From Bacteroidales bacterium UBA1797 (GTDB lineage: Bacteria; Bacteroidota; Bacteroidia; Bacteroidales; VadinHA17), in the NCBI GenBank assembly GCA_002319885.1, contig DCFT01000215.1, forward strand, positions 48,666 through 89,263: a DNA stretch of 40,598 nt. Direction: 5' to 3'. Shown piece by piece: positions 16,759-25,111 of this stretch. Position 1 is the first letter of the stretch, and each line of letters starts with the position of its first letter. A model generated the notes under the pieces. The model saw only the letters and a program-made list of their open reading frames with translations. It had not been told where the DNA came from and made no database searches. The translations under genes and the position numbers were made by a program.

Positions 16759-18298
16759 TTTAAGCCTTGTTGACTGGTCAAGGGCTCAATTTGCCCTGAC
16801 AGCAATATACCACTGGCTATTTGTTCCTCTTACCCTGGGGCTTTCATTTATCCTGGCAATAATGGAGACAATCTATGTCAAAACAGGTAAAGAGGAATGG
16901 AAAAGAATTACACGTTTCTGGATGACTCTTTTTGGAATAAACTTCGCAATTGGAGTCGCAACAGGAATTATATTAGAATTTGAGTTCGGGACAAACTGGT
17001 CAAACTACTCATGGTTTGTTGGTGATATTTTCGGTGCACCACTCGCAGTTGAAGGTATTCTGGCATTCTTTCTCGAATCAACTTTTGTTGCCGTTATGTT
17101 TTTCGGATGGAATAAAGTGAATAAAAAATTCCATCTGGTATCTACATGGCTGGTTGCAATAGGCGCCAACCTCTCTGCACTATGGATCCTGGTTGCAAAT
17201 GCCTGGATGCAACATCCTGTAGGCATGGTATTCAATCCTGACACTGCACGTAATGAAATGGTCAATTTCTGGTCAGTTTTATTTAATGAGGTTGCTGTTG
17301 ATAAATTCCTGCATACAATTTCATCGGGTTTCCTGCTCGCATCTATGTTTGTTCTGGGGATAAGCGCATGGTATCTGATAAGGAAAAGGGAAGAACAGAT
17401 TGCAAAAAAGAGTATTCTCGTAGCGGGTGTATTTGGACTATTATCTTCGCTTATGGTTGCTTATACAGGTGATGCGTCAGCCAGAACATTATCAAAAGTG
17501 CAACCTGTCAAATTTGCATCAATGGAGGCTCTTTATGATGGCAAAAGTAATGCAGGGCTCATAGGTTTTGGTATCCTTAAAGATGCGGATAAAAAAATTG
17601 GCGGGAAAACAGAAAAGGAATTTGCTGTTAAAATACAAATACCAGGTTTACTTTCAGTTCTGACCGGGGGCGACAGAAATTCATATGTGAAAGGACTTTC
17701 AGATCTTATTTCAGGAAATGAGAAACTTGGTCTGATCTCAACCTCTGAAAAAATTCAAAATGGAAGGTATTCCAGGGATGTACTCACGACGTATAAAAAT
17801 GCAAGACTTAATAATGATTCTTCAAAGGTTGATTCATTAAAAAAGGTTTTCAATGACAATGAGTTCCAAAACAGATATTTCAGGTATTTTGGATATGCAT
17901 CTGTTGATAAACCCGAGGATGTTATTCCGAATGTAACAGCTTCTTTTTATTCATTTCATCTTATGGTTATACTGGGTTTCCTGTTCATAATTATTTTTTC
18001 GGTTGCCCTCTTTCTTCTGTTTAATGGAACAATTTCGAAACGGAAATGGTTTTTGTGGATAGCCCTACTGTCAATTCCTTTACCATATATCGCCAGCGAG
18101 CTGGGTTGGCTGCTTACAGAATTAGGACGGCAACCATGGATAATTCAGGATCTGATGACCGTATCGAAAGCCGTCTCCCGAATCAGTACCGGATCGGTGA
18201 TTACTACCTTCATTCTCTTTGCAATTCTCTTTACCGGGTTGCTTATTTCAGAGGTATCAATTATGGTTAAACAGATTAAAACGGGACCAAAACATTAG
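16742..18298 (+). CDS. cydA: Cytochrome bd ubiquinol oxidase subunit I
   Basis: The main catalytic subunit; it oxidises quinol and reduces O2 to water with very high oxygen affinity in the inner membrane. It has 518 residues with about nine helices. Conserved positions can be placed: H24 (heme d/b595 ligand region), H191 and M408 (heme b558 ligands), and E104 and E112 in the APLAVEGILAFFLES stretch with the usual spacing of eight. The periplasmic Q-loop begins with SKVQPVKFASMEAL, keeping the quinol-site K and E. GRQPW is present near the C-terminus. It overlaps DUF4492 by 17 nt and its stop overlaps the cydB ribosome-binding site. Confidence 0.97.
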   Translation: MIDNIDLSLVDWSRAQFALTAIYHWLFVPLTLGLSFILAIMETIYVKTGKEEWKRITRFWMTLFGINFAIGVATGIILEFEFGTNWSNYSWFVGDIFGAPLAVEGILAFFLESTFVAVMFFGWNKVNKKFHLVSTWLVAIGANLSALWILVANAWMQHPVGMVFNPDTARNEMVNFWSVLFNEVAVDKFLHTISSGFLLASMFVLGISAWYLIRKREEQIAKKSILVAGVFGLLSSLMVAYTGDASARTLSKVQPVKFASMEALYDGKSNAGLIGFGILKDADKKIGGKTEKEFAVKIQIPGLLSVLTGGDRNSYVKGLSDLISGNEKLGLISTSEKIQNGRYSRDVLTTYKNARLNNDSSKVDSLKKVFNDNEFQNRYFRYFGYASVDKPEDVIPNVTASFYSFHLMVILGFLFIIIFSVALFLLFNGTISKRKWFLWIALLSIPLPYIASELGWLLTELGRQPWIIQDLMTVSKAVSRISTGSVITTFILFAILFTGLLISEVSIMVKQIKTGPKH

Positions 18299-18303
18299 GA
18301 GGA
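18297..18303 (+). promoter_or_regulatory. Strong Shine-Dalgarno site of cydB
   Basis: AGGAGGA, overlapping the cydA stop codon (TAG, 18296-18298), 7 nt before the cydB ATG at 18311. The placement suggests that ribosomes ending cydA restart on cydB, matching subunit amounts. Confidence 0.7.
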
Positions 18304-18310
18304 CAAATTT

Positions 18311-19441
18311 ATGACAGCAATGATATCTCAACTCTTCTTGCAACACTACTGGTGGATCATAGTTTCGATTCTGGCCAGTCTGCTTGTTTTTCTGATGTTC
18401 GTTCAGGGAGGGCAATCGTTGCTCTTTACGCTTCCCCGAAACAATATTCAGAAGACAATGATTGTTAACACTTTGGGACGTAAATGGGAATTCACTTTCA
18501 CAACTCTGGTAACTTTCGGAGGTGCTTTTTTTGCCTCTTTCCCTCTTTTTTATTCAACCAGCTTCGGAGGTGCATACTGGGTATGGATAGCAATTTTGTT
18601 CAGTTTTACAATACAGGCTATTGCGTATGAGTTCAGATCCAAACCCAATAATGTTCTTGGCCGGAAAACCTTCGACATGTTTTTGTTTCTGAATGGTTCA
18701 TTGGGCCCTTTCCTGATAGGAGTAGCCGTTGCGACTTTTTTCACAGGAGCAATGTTCAAACTTAACATAATGAATCAGGTACGATGGGCAACTCCGTGGT
18801 ATGGACTTGAAGCGTTATTGAATATCCGCAACCTTACACTTGGTTTTGCAGTATTATTTCTTGCCAGGATAAATGGGTTGTTATACATAATCAATACTAT
18901 TGACGACGATGAACTGGCAGAAAGATCAGCTAAAGCATTAATCAGAAATTCTATCCCTTTTCTGATATTCTTCCTGTTTTTTGTTATTTCTCTCATTTTT
19001 TCGAGTGGTTTTGCAGCTGATCCGATAACTGGTGGTATAACAGTAGAGAAATTTAAATACATTCATAATTTTATTCAGATGCCTTTTGTAATGGTACTTT
19101 TTCTTGCAGGAGTGGTAGCCGTGCTTTTTGGTATTGGTATTACTGTCTTCAGCAAAAGCCATTCAGGGATATGGTTTACCGGTTCGGGAACGATACTCGC
19201 TGTATTCTCATTATTTATTATTGCCGGTTTCAACGGGACATCATTTTATCCTTCCCTGGCCGATCTTCAGAGTTCTTTAACAATTACCAACGCATCATCG
19301 AGCCAGTTTACTCTGAAAACAATGATGTATGTTTCATTTATTATTCCCCTGGTTCTGGCTTATATATGGTATGCCTGGAAATCGATTAATAATAGCAAAA
19401 TAACCGAAGAGGAAATGAATTCGGAGGAACATAAGTATTAA
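18311..19441 (+). CDS. cydB: Cytochrome bd ubiquinol oxidase subunit II
   Basis: The second structural subunit of the bd oxidase. It has 376 residues and about eight or nine helices. Family features are WWIIVSILASLLVFLMFVQGGQSLLF in helix 1, RKWEFTF after it, and a long middle segment with LARINGLLYIINTIDDDELAERSAKALI. It binds no heme itself but stabilises CydA. Translation is probably coupled to cydA. A further 38-residue frame follows 86 nt downstream and may be the third subunit. Confidence 0.96.
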   Translation: MTAMISQLFLQHYWWIIVSILASLLVFLMFVQGGQSLLFTLPRNNIQKTMIVNTLGRKWEFTFTTLVTFGGAFFASFPLFYSTSFGGAYWVWIAILFSFTIQAIAYEFRSKPNNVLGRKTFDMFLFLNGSLGPFLIGVAVATFFTGAMFKLNIMNQVRWATPWYGLEALLNIRNLTLGFAVLFLARINGLLYIINTIDDDELAERSAKALIRNSIPFLIFFLFFVISLIFSSGFAADPITGGITVEKFKYIHNFIQMPFVMVLFLAGVVAVLFGIGITVFSKSHSGIWFTGSGTILAVFSLFIIAGFNGTSFYPSLADLQSSLTITNASSSQFTLKTMMYVSFIIPLVLAYIWYAWKSINNSKITEEEMNSEEHKY

Positions 19442-19527
19442 AACGAAGATCAAAATTACACATTGACCTGCAGGTTCGAAGAATAACAAGACTGAAGGTC
19501 AGACAACAAGATAAAAACCAATCAGAC

Positions 19528-19644
19528 ATGTATATTTCTCAAATTCTTCAATACCTTATCTGGCCCGCTTTTATTCTGTTAAGCTGGTTCATTATCAAAT
19601 ACTCCTTAACGGCGTACGAAAAGAAATTTCCTGAAAAGGAATAA
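19528..19644 (+). CDS. Single-helix microprotein after cydB, CydX-like candidate
   Basis: A 38-residue frame from ATG 19528 to TAA 19644. It has a short polar start, one hydrophobic helix (about residues 6-25, rich in W, F, I, L), then a charged tail ending YEKKFPEKE. Size, one helix with a charged C-terminus, and place directly after cydAB all match CydX, the third subunit that stabilises the heme site in enterobacterial bd oxidase. There is no clear sequence identity to CydX by eye. It lacks a good ribosome-binding site, but so do most genes here. The call rests on position and composition. Confidence 0.55.
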   Translation: MYISQILQYLIWPAFILLSWFIIKYSLTAYEKKFPEKE

Positions 19645-19676
19645 CGGACAATCTTAAAACAAACGGGGAAGACCGG

Positions 19677-20396
19677 TCAGAAGAGCAGTGATAATGCCGA
19701 AGAAACAATATAAAGAGGTATTATTAGCGGAAATGCCATAATCCCAAAAACCGCGAATGCGCCCAATACCAAAACTACAAGGATATATCTTCCCTGATTC
19801 CCTTTTAATTTAAAGTTCGAAACCTTGAGAGAGAGTAATGGTATCCTGCTGACCATTAATAAAGATAATAAAAGAGTAAAGATCACGAGTAAAAACGGAG
19901 AACCTGTAAATGTATTTATCATGGACGATGAGGAATAATGTTCCGCAATAACAACCGATATTACTGCAAGTGCATTTGCCGGTATTGGTAGTCCCCTGAA
20001 AGTTGTAGCCTGTGTTGAATCGAGGTTGAAAATTGCCAGTCGTACAGCTCCGCATACAGGCATTATAGCCGGGATTAACATCAGCAATATGGTTTTTAAA
20101 ACATCAGAATTATAATTAGCCGGAGCGTTCAACAAAACAGATTTACAAAACAGATTATAGATTATTATTCCGGGAGCCACTCCAAAGCTTACCACATCTG
20201 CAAGACTATCAAGTTCTTTGCCTATATCTGAGTAAGCTTTTAACAAACGTGCAGAAAAACCATCGAGAAAGTCAAAGATCATTGCTGCGAGTATGAACCA
20301 TGAGGCTGTAATTAAATTGCCATTAGCCGCAAAAATAATTGCAATAAATCCACATGTCAGGTTCAGCGATGTTATAAAATTTGGAAAGTGTTTCAT
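19677..20396 (-). CDS. pssA: CDP-diacylglycerol-serine O-phosphatidyltransferase
   Basis: Joins CDP-diacylglycerol and serine to give phosphatidylserine in the inner membrane. It has 239 residues with about seven helices. The CDP-alcohol phosphatidyltransferase motif DG-x2-AR-x8-G-x3-D-x3-D is complete in the segment DGFSARLLKAYSDIGKELD followed by SLAD, about residues 44-66. Its product is the substrate of psd at 12.6 kb and its precursor comes from cdsA, so the window encodes the full route to phosphatidylethanolamine. It converges with the cyd operon and diverges from the HAD gene. Confidence 0.95.
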   Translation of the reverse strand: MKHFPNFITSLNLTCGFIAIIFAANGNLITASWFILAAMIFDFLDGFSARLLKAYSDIGKELDSLADVVSFGVAPGIIIYNLFCKSVLLNAPANYNSDVLKTILLMLIPAIMPVCGAVRLAIFNLDSTQATTFRGLPIPANALAVISVVIAEHYSSSSMINTFTGSPFLLVIFTLLLSLLMVSRIPLLSLKVSNFKLKGNQGRYILVVLVLGAFAVFGIMAFPLIIPLYIVSSALSLLF

Positions 20397-20532
20397 TGTA
20401 AATTAATATAGCTGCATCAGAAGGGAAGTAAAATTAAGATAATTTTCAGTATGACACCAGTTCGTGATGTCTTAATTCGATCGTTCTTTTATCATTTATT
20501 AGTAGATTTGTATCAAATTAGATAATATTTGG

Positions 20533-20979
20533 ATGGTTGACTTTACAGGTATAAAAATCGCGGTTGATTTTGATGGAACAATAGTTGAACATGCATATCC
20601 CAAAATTGGCAAAGAGAAACTTTTTGCATTTCAGACACTTAAGGAACTCGACAGGTTAGGGGCAATTCTGATTCTCTGGACGATCCGGACGGGTGCTGAA
20701 CTTAATGAAGCTGTTGAATACTGCAGGATGAATGGAGTTGAGTTTTATGCAGTTAATAAAAACTATCCCGAGGAAATTGTTGATGAAACAGTCAGCCGGA
20801 AGATCAATGCAGATATCTACATTGACGATAAAAATATTGGTGGTTTCCCGGGGTGGAGTGGCGTATGGCAGATACTTAAACCTTATGAAGTAGAGGAGAT
20901 GGAAGCGGAAAAGAGAATTTTCTCAGCCCGGAAAAATATTTTTAAAAGGATTTTTAAATTATTAACTAGAAACGAATGA
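20533..20979 (+). CDS. BT0820-family HAD-type phosphatase
   Basis: A 148-residue minimal HAD protein. Motif I is VDFDGTIVE (nucleophile Asp then Asp at +2), motif II is ILWTIRTG (Thr), and motif IV is ADIYIDDKNIGG (acidic pair). It matches the BT0820 family of Bacteroidota. No cap domain is visible, so it may act on large or polymeric substrates, but none is known. TAGATTTG at 20503-20510 may be its -7 element. Its stop overlaps the next start (ATGA), so it is coupled to the glutaminyl cyclase gene. Confidence 0.85.
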   Translation: MVDFTGIKIAVDFDGTIVEHAYPKIGKEKLFAFQTLKELDRLGAILILWTIRTGAELNEAVEYCRMNGVEFYAVNKNYPEEIVDETVSRKINADIYIDDKNIGGFPGWSGVWQILKPYEVEEMEAEKRIFSARKNIFKRIFKLLTRNE

Positions 20980-22097
20980 AGACTTATTATCAGAAGTATC
21001 TCATCTTTTTCTCAGTGCCGCTTCTCTTTATCTGGATATTTTCATGTTCCGGCAGATCAGGGAATGTGAAAGAAACCGGAGATCATCCCGCACTGGTACC
21101 TACCGGAGAAATCCCCTCAAAGCTAATTAAAATAGTATCGCCCGAAGAAAATTCAGGCTTCAAACTCAACCAGTCAATAAAGGTGAACATGGCACTTTGG
21201 GATGAGACAAAGGTTCCTGACTCTGTTACCATTTATTTCAACGGAAATTATATAACATCGCTAAAATCTAAACCATGGGAATATTCCATACCTTCGGTTT
21301 TCACGATAACCACGGGTAGAAAATCTTTAAAAGTAACAGCTTATAAAGGAGGTAAAACCCAGAACACTATAACCCGTTTCATGGTTATCTATTCTGATAT
21401 TATACCCAAACGCTATGGTTATAAGGTAATTCACACATATCCTCACGACAGGAATGCTTTTACACAGGGACTTTTCTATGATAAAGGCGAACTCTATGAA
21501 GGTACCGGACAGGAAAGCGGCTCGACATTGCGCGAAGTGGACCTGGAAACCGGCAAGGTGAAAAAGCAACATGATCTTGATGAATCATTGTTTGGTGAAG
21601 GCATTACATTGTACCGCGACAGGATATTCCAGGTGACCTGGAAAAGTGAAGTCGGATTTGTATATAATGAATCCGATTTTAACTTAATAAATAAGATATA
21701 TTATGCTACTCAGGGATGGGGACTTACAACAATAGATGACAAGATAGTTATGAGTGACGGCTCAAACATTTTGTATTTCTATGAACCTGATATGTTTACG
21801 GTCATTTCCAAAATTGAGGTCTATGATAATGAAAAGAAAAGAGATTCATTAAATGAGCTTGAATACATTAACGGTGAAATTTGGGCAAACATCTGGATAA
21901 ATGATCATATCGCCAGGATCGATCCGGTATCAGGTAAAGTTCTTGGGTATGTTGATCTGAAAGGAATCCTGCCTGCTTCTGATCGTGATGCTGAGACTGA
22001 TGTTCTGAATGGTATTGCATATGATAAAAAGGGGAACAGAATTTTTGTTACAGGAAAAAGGTGGCCCAAACTATTCGAAATAAAAGTTACGGAATAA
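20976..22097 (+). CDS. Glutaminyl-peptide cyclotransferase, lipoprotein with N-terminal Ig-like domain
   Basis: Converts N-terminal glutamine to pyroglutamate. The beta-propeller QC domain (PF05096) covers about 140-373, with YGYKVIHTYPHDRNAFTQGL and then YEGTGQESGSTLREV. Residues 1-24 form a lipoprotein signal ending in IFSC (Cys24), so it should be anchored in the envelope. Between them, about 48-135, lies a beta-rich Ig-like domain (SPEENSGFKLNQSIKV...VTAYKGG). In Bacteroidota, many exported proteins have Gln after the signal peptide, which fits such an enzyme. It overlaps the HAD gene by 4 nt and converges on the lipid kinase with an 11-nt overlap. Confidence 0.88.
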   Translation: MKTYYQKYLIFFSVPLLFIWIFSCSGRSGNVKETGDHPALVPTGEIPSKLIKIVSPEENSGFKLNQSIKVNMALWDETKVPDSVTIYFNGNYITSLKSKPWEYSIPSVFTITTGRKSLKVTAYKGGKTQNTITRFMVIYSDIIPKRYGYKVIHTYPHDRNAFTQGLFYDKGELYEGTGQESGSTLREVDLETGKVKKQHDLDESLFGEGITLYRDRIFQVTWKSEVGFVYNESDFNLINKIYYATQGWGLTTIDDKIVMSDGSNILYFYEPDMFTVISKIEVYDNEKKRDSLNELEYINGEIWANIWINDHIARIDPVSGKVLGYVDLKGILPASDRDAETDVLNGIAYDKKGNRIFVTGKRWPKLFEIKVTE

Positions 22098-23040
22098 GCT
22101 TAGTCCCGTAAACTATATAAACACCTTCGGGAATAATACTGAATTCTGCAGGAGTCTGACCCAGTGATTCGCCATCAGCTTCAGCATACATTACAGACGA
22201 TGAGGTGACTTTTATATTTTTACACTTATAGCCATCAACCTTTGGATGACGCAGGATTGTCCCGTCGTAAAGGATCTTCAGATTCCTGATTATTTCAAAC
22301 TTGCCCATACCTTTTATAATGGTTACATCAAGAAGACCATCATCAGGCAGGGCCCTGGGCGTCTGTCTCATTCCTCCCCCGCAATAGCGGCCATTACCTA
22401 CATTAAGAGAAAAAACATCGGCATGTATTATTTCACCGTCAATATCTATCTCTGCCCTGGTGTTTTTATATGAAAGAAGACTGGTGAGAAGATTATAAAA
22501 ATAGATCAGTTTGCCACCGCTACCGTTGTCCTTCTGAATATTGGTTTTTCTCACAACAACCGACTCAAATCCCAGTCCTGCTATATTGATAAAATACCTG
22601 TTGGTTTTCACTCCGCCGTTATTAAAGCTTACCAGACCAACATCATGCAGCAATCTCTTATTATCACTTATTATTTTAACTGCTTTTTCATAATCAAGCG
22701 AGATTCCAAACATTTTACTCCAGTCATTACCGGTACCGACAGGTATCATGGCCAGGGTAATATCGGTAGTAAGACATGATCCGTTTGTAAATACTCCGTT
22801 TAATACTTCATTTAGTGTTCCATCTCCTCCAACGGTAATTATATTTCTGAAACCTTCGGAAATTGCATTTACTGCAAGGTCGATGGCATGGCCTTTTCTT
22901 TCAGTGAATTTCACTTTAAACAATACGTCTTCCTTTTTGAGAAATTCAGATATCTTGCTCCAGTCTTTCTGCCCTTTCCCGTTTCCGGCATTAGGGTTTA
23001 CGATGACCAGCCATTCTTTCTGTTCTGTATTATGATTCAT
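22087..23040 (-). CDS. Diacylglycerol kinase family lipid kinase (YegS/DgkB type)
   Basis: A 317-residue soluble kinase. The catalytic domain (PF00781) shows VNPNAGNGKG near the N-terminus, the ATP-binding VGGDGTLNEVLNG, and PVGTGNDWSKMFG. The C-terminal domain has the GGGMRQTPRALPDDGLLDV motif that holds the structural metal/lipid site. It phosphorylates diacylglycerol or a related lipid and may recycle it to phosphatidic acid for cdsA. The exact lipid cannot be read from sequence. It converges with the glutaminyl cyclase gene. Confidence 0.88.
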   Translation of the reverse strand: MNHNTEQKEWLVIVNPNAGNGKGQKDWSKISEFLKKEDVLFKVKFTERKGHAIDLAVNAISEGFRNIITVGGDGTLNEVLNGVFTNGSCLTTDITLAMIPVGTGNDWSKMFGISLDYEKAVKIISDNKRLLHDVGLVSFNNGGVKTNRYFINIAGLGFESVVVRKTNIQKDNGSGGKLIYFYNLLTSLLSYKNTRAEIDIDGEIIHADVFSLNVGNGRYCGGGMRQTPRALPDDGLLDVTIIKGMGKFEIIRNLKILYDGTILRHPKVDGYKCKNIKVTSSSVMYAEADGESLGQTPAEFSIIPEGVYIVYGTKLIP

Positions 23041-23360
23041 ATATATTCGGATATTATACTGACAAAGATGGAAATAAATAGATTAATTTTTTAAAACCTG
23101 GTTTATTATCACTTTAATGATCTGTTTATCAGACTTACACTTCGTGCTATTTTGAGCAAAAAACAAAAGATTGTGCATGCATCTGATTTGTTATATGCCA
23201 TAAAATGAGTAAGTTATATTTTTGATCAAAAAAGATTAATGTTAATAAAGTGTTGAAAACCACAAAAAAAATGTTTACAATTACATCTTTTAGTGCCGGT
23301 GGCAGAAGTGCATAAATAGTAAATTTGAAACTCAAAATATAACTCGATAACTGGACAACA
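23041..23360. other. Divergent intergenic region between lipid kinase and parA
   Basis: 320 bp with no supported gene. It holds two -7-like motifs on the forward strand, TATTTTTG at 23217-23224 and TAAATTTG at 23320-23327, neither with a well-placed -33 element. The second would put a parA transcript start about 25 nt before the ATG. I looked for a parS palindrome with a CACGTG centre and saw none. Confidence 0.3.
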
Positions 23361-24140
23361 ATGGGAAGGATTATAGCTATAGCAAATCAGAAGGGTGGAG
23401 TAGGGAAGACAACAACAGCAATTAACCTGGCGGCCAGTCTGGCCGCTCTCGAAAAAAAAGTGCTGATTGTTGATGGCGACCCCCAGGCAAACGCAACCTC
23501 GGGTATTGGAATTGACACCAGGCAAATCAGGTGTACAATTTACGATTGCCTGATTGATGGGAAAGAACCGGGTGAAGCTTTGCTTAAATGTGAAGTTGAT
23601 AATCTTTCAATAATCCCCTCGAATATTGATCTGGTTGGTGCAGAGATAGAGATGCTTGACAGGCATGAAAGGGAAAAGATTCTTAAAGAAGTACTTAAAA
23701 AAATAGAATCGGATTATGATTATATTCTGATTGACTGTTCTCCGTCGCTTGGCCTGCTTACAGTCAATGCGCTTACAGCATCGCACTCCGTAATAATTCC
23801 TGTTCAGTGTGAGTATTTTGCACTTGAGGGACTTGGGAAGCTTCTTAATACAATAAAAATTATTCAGAATAACCTTAATCCCGAGCTTGAGATTGAGGGT
23901 TTTCTTCTTACAATGTATGATGCACGTCTCCGGTTGTCAAATCAGGTAGCTGATGAGGTCAATAAACATTTCCAGCAGATGGTTTTCAAGACTATAATAC
24001 AAAGAAATGTTAAGCTCTCGGAAGCACCAAGTTTTGGACAGCCGGCTATACTTTACGATGCCGATTCAAGAGGTACGGTCAACTATCTTAATCTGGCAAA
24101 AGAGCTTATTGAGAAACAGGAAACAAGAATTAAGAATTAG
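23361..24140 (+). CDS. parA: Chromosome partitioning ATPase ParA (Soj)
   Basis: A deviant Walker-type ATPase that moves the ParB-parS complex during chromosome segregation. It has 259 residues with no N-terminal DNA-binding domain, the chromosomal type. Motifs are Walker A KGGVGKTTTAINLAASLA (about 11-28), DGDPQANATSG (Walker A' region), IDCSPSLGLLTVNAL (Walker B), and the RRNVKLSEAPSFG-like segment near the C-terminus. parB follows after 30 nt, so the two form an operon. Confidence 0.95.
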   Translation: MGRIIAIANQKGGVGKTTTAINLAASLAALEKKVLIVDGDPQANATSGIGIDTRQIRCTIYDCLIDGKEPGEALLKCEVDNLSIIPSNIDLVGAEIEMLDRHEREKILKEVLKKIESDYDYILIDCSPSLGLLTVNALTASHSVIIPVQCEYFALEGLGKLLNTIKIIQNNLNPELEIEGFLLTMYDARLRLSNQVADEVNKHFQQMVFKTIIQRNVKLSEAPSFGQPAILYDADSRGTVNYLNLAKELIEKQETRIKN

Positions 24141-24170
24141 TTATACGACTTTTCAATAAAAGGAAACATA

Positions 24171-25058
24171 ATGAACATGGCAAAGAAAAATGCGTTGGGA
24201 AGAGGTCTTGGTGCATTGATAGATGGAGTGGAGAAAGAGGTCCTTGAAAAAAAAGTTGAAGCAAACCTTGATATATCCGTAGATTCAATTGAGGCAAATC
24301 CTTTTCAGCCCAGAACGAGTTTTGATGAACAGGCTCTCGAAGACCTTTCAAATTCAATCAAAAAACTGGGTATCGTACAACCACTTACAGTGCGTGAGGT
24401 TGGTGCAGGCCGTTTCCAGCTGATTGCAGGGGAAAGAAGACTCAGAGCAGCACGACTGGCCGGACTTACACATGTTCCGGCTTACATCCGGACAGCGGAT
24501 GATCAGGCTATGCTTGAACTTGCTCTTGTTGAAAATATTCAGCGTGAAGATCTTGATGCCGTTGAAGTAGCAATTAGTTTCCATAGACTGATAGAAGAAT
24601 GTAAACTCACCCAGGAGCAATTAAGCGACAGGGTAGGGAAACAAAGATCAACAGTAGCAAATTATCTGCGTCTTTTGAAATTGCCGGCCGAGATACAACT
24701 TGGCATTAAGAACAAACACCTGATGATGGGCCATGCAAGGACTCTTGTTAACATTGAGGATCCTAAAAAGCAAATAAACGTTTATTACAAAATCATCGAT
24801 GGCGAATTGTCTGTTCGTCAGGCAGAAGAGCTTGTAAGGCAATTGCAGTCTGAAAAGGCTAAAGACCCGGCAAAAATTGATAAGAAAAACCAACTCAATA
24901 ATGATTTCACTCAGCTTTCTGACCATCTTAATAAGATATTTTCAGCAAAGGTGAATTTCAGAATCAATGAAAAGGGAAAGGGTAAGATTGTGATCCCGTT
25001 TGAAGACTCTGAGGAAATGGAACGCATTTTAGGAGTATTTGACCGTCTGAACTCCTGA
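24171..25058 (+). CDS. parB: Chromosome partitioning protein ParB (Spo0J)
   Basis: Binds parS sites, spreads along DNA as a CTP-dependent clamp and recruits ParA and condensin. It has 295 residues: an N-terminal AKKNALGRGLGALI segment that touches ParA, the ParB/CTPase domain with NPFQPRTSFDEQALEDLSNSI and LIAGERRLRAA, an HTH (about 145-190: LTQEQLSDRVGKQRSTVANYLRLLKLP), and a C-terminal dimerisation part that ends in IPFEDSEEMERIL. An ATG six nt later is an equally possible start. A hairpin separates it from the DUF5683 gene. Confidence 0.95.
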   Translation: MNMAKKNALGRGLGALIDGVEKEVLEKKVEANLDISVDSIEANPFQPRTSFDEQALEDLSNSIKKLGIVQPLTVREVGAGRFQLIAGERRLRAARLAGLTHVPAYIRTADDQAMLELALVENIQREDLDAVEVAISFHRLIEECKLTQEQLSDRVGKQRSTVANYLRLLKLPAEIQLGIKNKHLMMGHARTLVNIEDPKKQINVYYKIIDGELSVRQAEELVRQLQSEKAKDPAKIDKKNQLNNDFTQLSDHLNKIFSAKVNFRINEKGKGKIVIPFEDSEEMERILGVFDRLNS

Positions 25059-25084
25059 AAATAATTATCTTTATCGCGCGTTAT

Positions 25085-25109
25085 ACTGGTTTTAGATTAC
25101 AAAACCGGT
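25085..25109 (+). terminator. Hairpin between parB and the DUF5683 gene
   Basis: ACTGGTTTT (25085-25093) pairs with AAAACCGGT (25101-25109) with one G-U pair and a 7-nt loop. The T run after it (AATTGTTTATTTT) is broken, so it is at most a weak terminator or attenuator. It ends 2 nt before the TTG start at 25112. Confidence 0.4.
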
Positions 25110-25111
25110 AA

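Noticed and set aside
23041..25111. parS site or replication origin near parAB
   Set aside because: I looked for a palindrome with a CACGTG centre and for DnaA boxes with dnaA or gidB nearby and saw none.
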